Part shown: one piece after another, positions 7,123-8,274 of the stretch
Numbering within the stretch: position 1 is the first letter of the stretch
Layout: the number at the start of each line of letters is the position of its first letter
Origin: Clostridiales bacterium
GTDB taxonomy: Bacteria; Bacillota; Clostridia; Christensenellales; Borkfalkiaceae
Assembly (NCBI GenBank): GCA_021635425.1
Contig: JAJWOJ010000072.1
Coordinates: 1 to 8,274, forward strand
DNA: 8,274 nt
Direction: 5' to 3'
Notes under the pieces: generated by a model
Told to the model about the DNA's origin: nothing
The model's input: the letters and a program-made list of their open reading frames with translations, nothing else
The model's database searches: none
Translations under genes and position numbers: made by a program

Positions 7123-7128
7123 CCCTCC
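7123..7128 (-). promoter_or_regulatory. Ribosome binding site of the primase-like gene, abutting the relaxase stop codon
   Basis: Minus-strand TAGGAGGG merges the relaxase TAG stop (7130-7128) with a GGAGGG site (7128-7123), which suggests translational coupling. A GTG at 7118 and an ATG at 7112 both lie in range, so the exact start is ambiguous by two codons. Confidence 0.75.
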
Positions 7129-8274
7129 TATTCTAATTTCAGCCCTTGCGCCTGCTTTTTCTCCGCTATTCTGCGGCGAAGTTTTCTGTCCGTTCTTGCT
7201 ATTTTTACATCGAGTTCCGCTTCGGTTTTTTCTTGCAATGCCTTAACTAAATATGCGAATAATCGACCTATAGCAAGATTTATGCTCTGTTTTTGGAACA
7301 ATTCTCTTTGCATAAGCAACGCTTGAGCGTATTCATTTCCCTTTGCCGCCGCGGACTTCAGATACTCTAACGCAGTTTCTGTATCTTTCGGAATATCGTT
7401 ACCGAAAAGATATATTTTACCGAGTTCGTATTCGGCGAAATCAAATCCCTTTTCTGCCGCGCGTTTAAGATAATCGATTGCCCTTTGAACATCTTTCGGA
7501 AAGTTTTCTCCGCGCAAGTATTCTTTACCGAGAATATATTCCGCAGGTTCAAAATCTTTCTCCGCTGCAAGTTCGAGATACTCGACAGCCTTCATAGCAT
7601 CCTTCCCGAAATTTTCTCCGCTTAAATACTCTTTTCCGAGTAAATACGCCGCGTATTTGTTTCCGCGATTTGCCGCTTTCAATAAATATTCTTCAGCTGC
7701 GATCGTATCTTTTTCCACTTCTTCACCTTTCAGATAAATTCTGCTGAGCGCGTATTCCGCGAACTCGTTTTCTTCCATTGCCGCCTGTTTCAACCATTCG
7801 ACCGCTTTCTGTATATCCTTTTCCACGCCGTCGCCATTTAAAAGCATTTTGCCGAGTTTATATTTCGCCACGGCAATGCCGCCGTTCGCCGCTTCAGTAA
7901 ATAATTTCACTGTAAATTCGGGATTGTAGTTCTCGCCGTTTTTATCCATGCAAGCCTTTGCCCAATCGTAAAACTGCCACGCCGTTTTATAGTCCTTTCG
8001 CGATTTCTTCTCGCTTTTTTCTATTTCCTTATCTGTCGGTTCGGCGGGTGTTTCGCCCACTGTCGACATATCCGAAAACGATAAATTCATCGCTTCGGCA
8101 ATCACCGCGTTCCTTACAGATTTGAATTCTTCGTTGGCAGAAAGCGGCAATCTTGCGGGCATTTTATCCCGATACGTTTTCAATACACTCTCCCTCTGTT
8201 CGTACCACAATTCGTATAGTTTTTGCAAGTCGTTATCCCGCATAAGTTCGTCTATAACACCGTTAACAAGGTTT
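7128..8274 (-). CDS. Relaxase C-terminal region with Sel1 repeats (5'-partial)
   Basis: The reading frame stays open to the window edge. The first in-frame ATG (8243) has no ribosome binding site, and upstream codons continue sensibly (NLVNGVIDEL before MRDND). I therefore read this as the C-terminal 382 or so residues of a longer protein. Counting from that Met, residues 1-52 (LYELWYEQRE, RLPLSANEEFKSVRNAV) resemble the segment after the nuclease domain in MobP/MobL-type relaxases of Clostridia. Residues 54-85 are a charged linker. Residues about 124-303 are five Sel1 repeats. The end (DRKLRRRIAEKKQAQG) matches the basic tail I recall for these relaxases. The relaxase nicks the origin of transfer and stays attached to the strand; its catalytic domain lies outside the window. 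The downstream primase and coupling-protein genes support this. A stand-alone Sel1 protein is the main alternative. Confidence 0.8.
   Translation of the reverse strand, partial: NLVNGVIDELMRDNDLQKLYELWYEQRESVLKTYRDKMPARLPLSANEEFKSVRNAVIAEAMNLSFSDMSTVGETPAEPTDKEIEKSEKKSRKDYKTAWQFYDWAKACMDKNGENYNPEFTVKLFTEAANGGIAVAKYKLGKMLLNGDGVEKDIQKAVEWLKQAAMEENEFAEYALSRIYLKGEEVEKDTIAAEEYLLKAANRGNKYAAYLLGKEYLSGENFGKDAMKAVEYLELAAEKDFEPAEYILGKEYLRGENFPKDVQRAIDYLKRAAEKGFDFAEYELGKIYLFGNDIPKDTETALEYLKSAAAKGNEYAQALLMQRELFQKQSINLAIGRLFAYLVKALQEKTEAELDVKIARTDRKLRRRIAEKKQAQGLKLE
7335..7874 (-). repeat. Five Sel1-like repeats with exact 36-residue period
   Basis: The alanine of the A-x-Y-x-L-G-K motif recurs at residues 126, 162, 198, 234 and 270 counted from Met 8243, an exact 36-residue (108-base) period, with a degenerate sixth start at 306. 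Each unit has the Sel1 form: a helix with YxLGKxYL, a short loop (GEN/GDG plus PKD or EKD), then a helix A-x-x-(Y/W)-L-x-x-A-A. Repeats 3 and 4 are the most alike (LSGENFGKD and LRGENFPKD), suggesting a later duplication. Sel1 arrays form a curved helical scaffold for protein contacts. Confidence 0.9.

Noticed and set aside
7367..7570. 67-codon minus-strand open frame within the relaxase tail
   Set aside because: Alternative frame inside the Sel1 array with no start signal; the main frame has clear repeats and explains this stretch.
7335..7874. 108-base periodicity considered as a possible non-coding repeat array
   Set aside because: The period is exactly 36 codons, the repeats diverge strongly at base level while keeping the Sel1 protein pattern, and the frame is continuous.

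Overview
The window looks like part of an integrative conjugative (or mobilizable) element from a low- to mid-GC Gram-positive bacterium, most likely a gut-type Clostridia/Firmicutes lineage. This rests on the protein families recognised (a MobP/MobL-type relaxase tail with Sel1 repeats, a DUF3991-TOPRIM primase-like protein, a VirD4/TraG coupling protein and a small winged-helix protein), on canonical GGAGG ribosome binding sites, and on a surface protein with a Gram-positive-style signal peptide and membrane tail. No database search was possible, so family names come from recognised motifs and remembered family architecture.

All real genes are on the minus strand, so transcription runs from high to low coordinates. 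In transcription order: (1) the 3' part of a relaxase gene, open at the window edge (8274 to 7128); (2) a primase-like TOPRIM gene (7112 to 6168); (3) the type IV coupling protein (6192 to 4276); (4) a small helix-turn-helix protein (4289 to 4020). These four are tightly packed, with gaps or overlaps of about 15, 25 and 14 bases, and look like one conjugation operon. A strong intrinsic terminator (4014 to 3990) closes it. After it comes (5) a 1291-residue secreted, membrane-anchored, multi-Ig-like surface protein (3956 to 81), followed by a second hairpin (43 to 12) that probably ends its transcript.

The first three genes form a DNA-processing and delivery set. The relaxase would nick and carry the transferred strand. 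The TOPRIM protein could prime or process DNA in donor or recipient. The coupling ATPase would bring the relaxase-DNA complex to a type IV secretion channel whose genes are not in this window. The winged-helix protein may regulate the element or help its replication. The surface protein is the least familiar part. It could be cargo affecting adhesion, a mating-contact factor, or a chromosomal gene beside the element; the sequence alone does not decide. The only gaps between genes are short (at most about 80 bases), and no tRNA, CRISPR array, insertion sequence or attachment site was seen.
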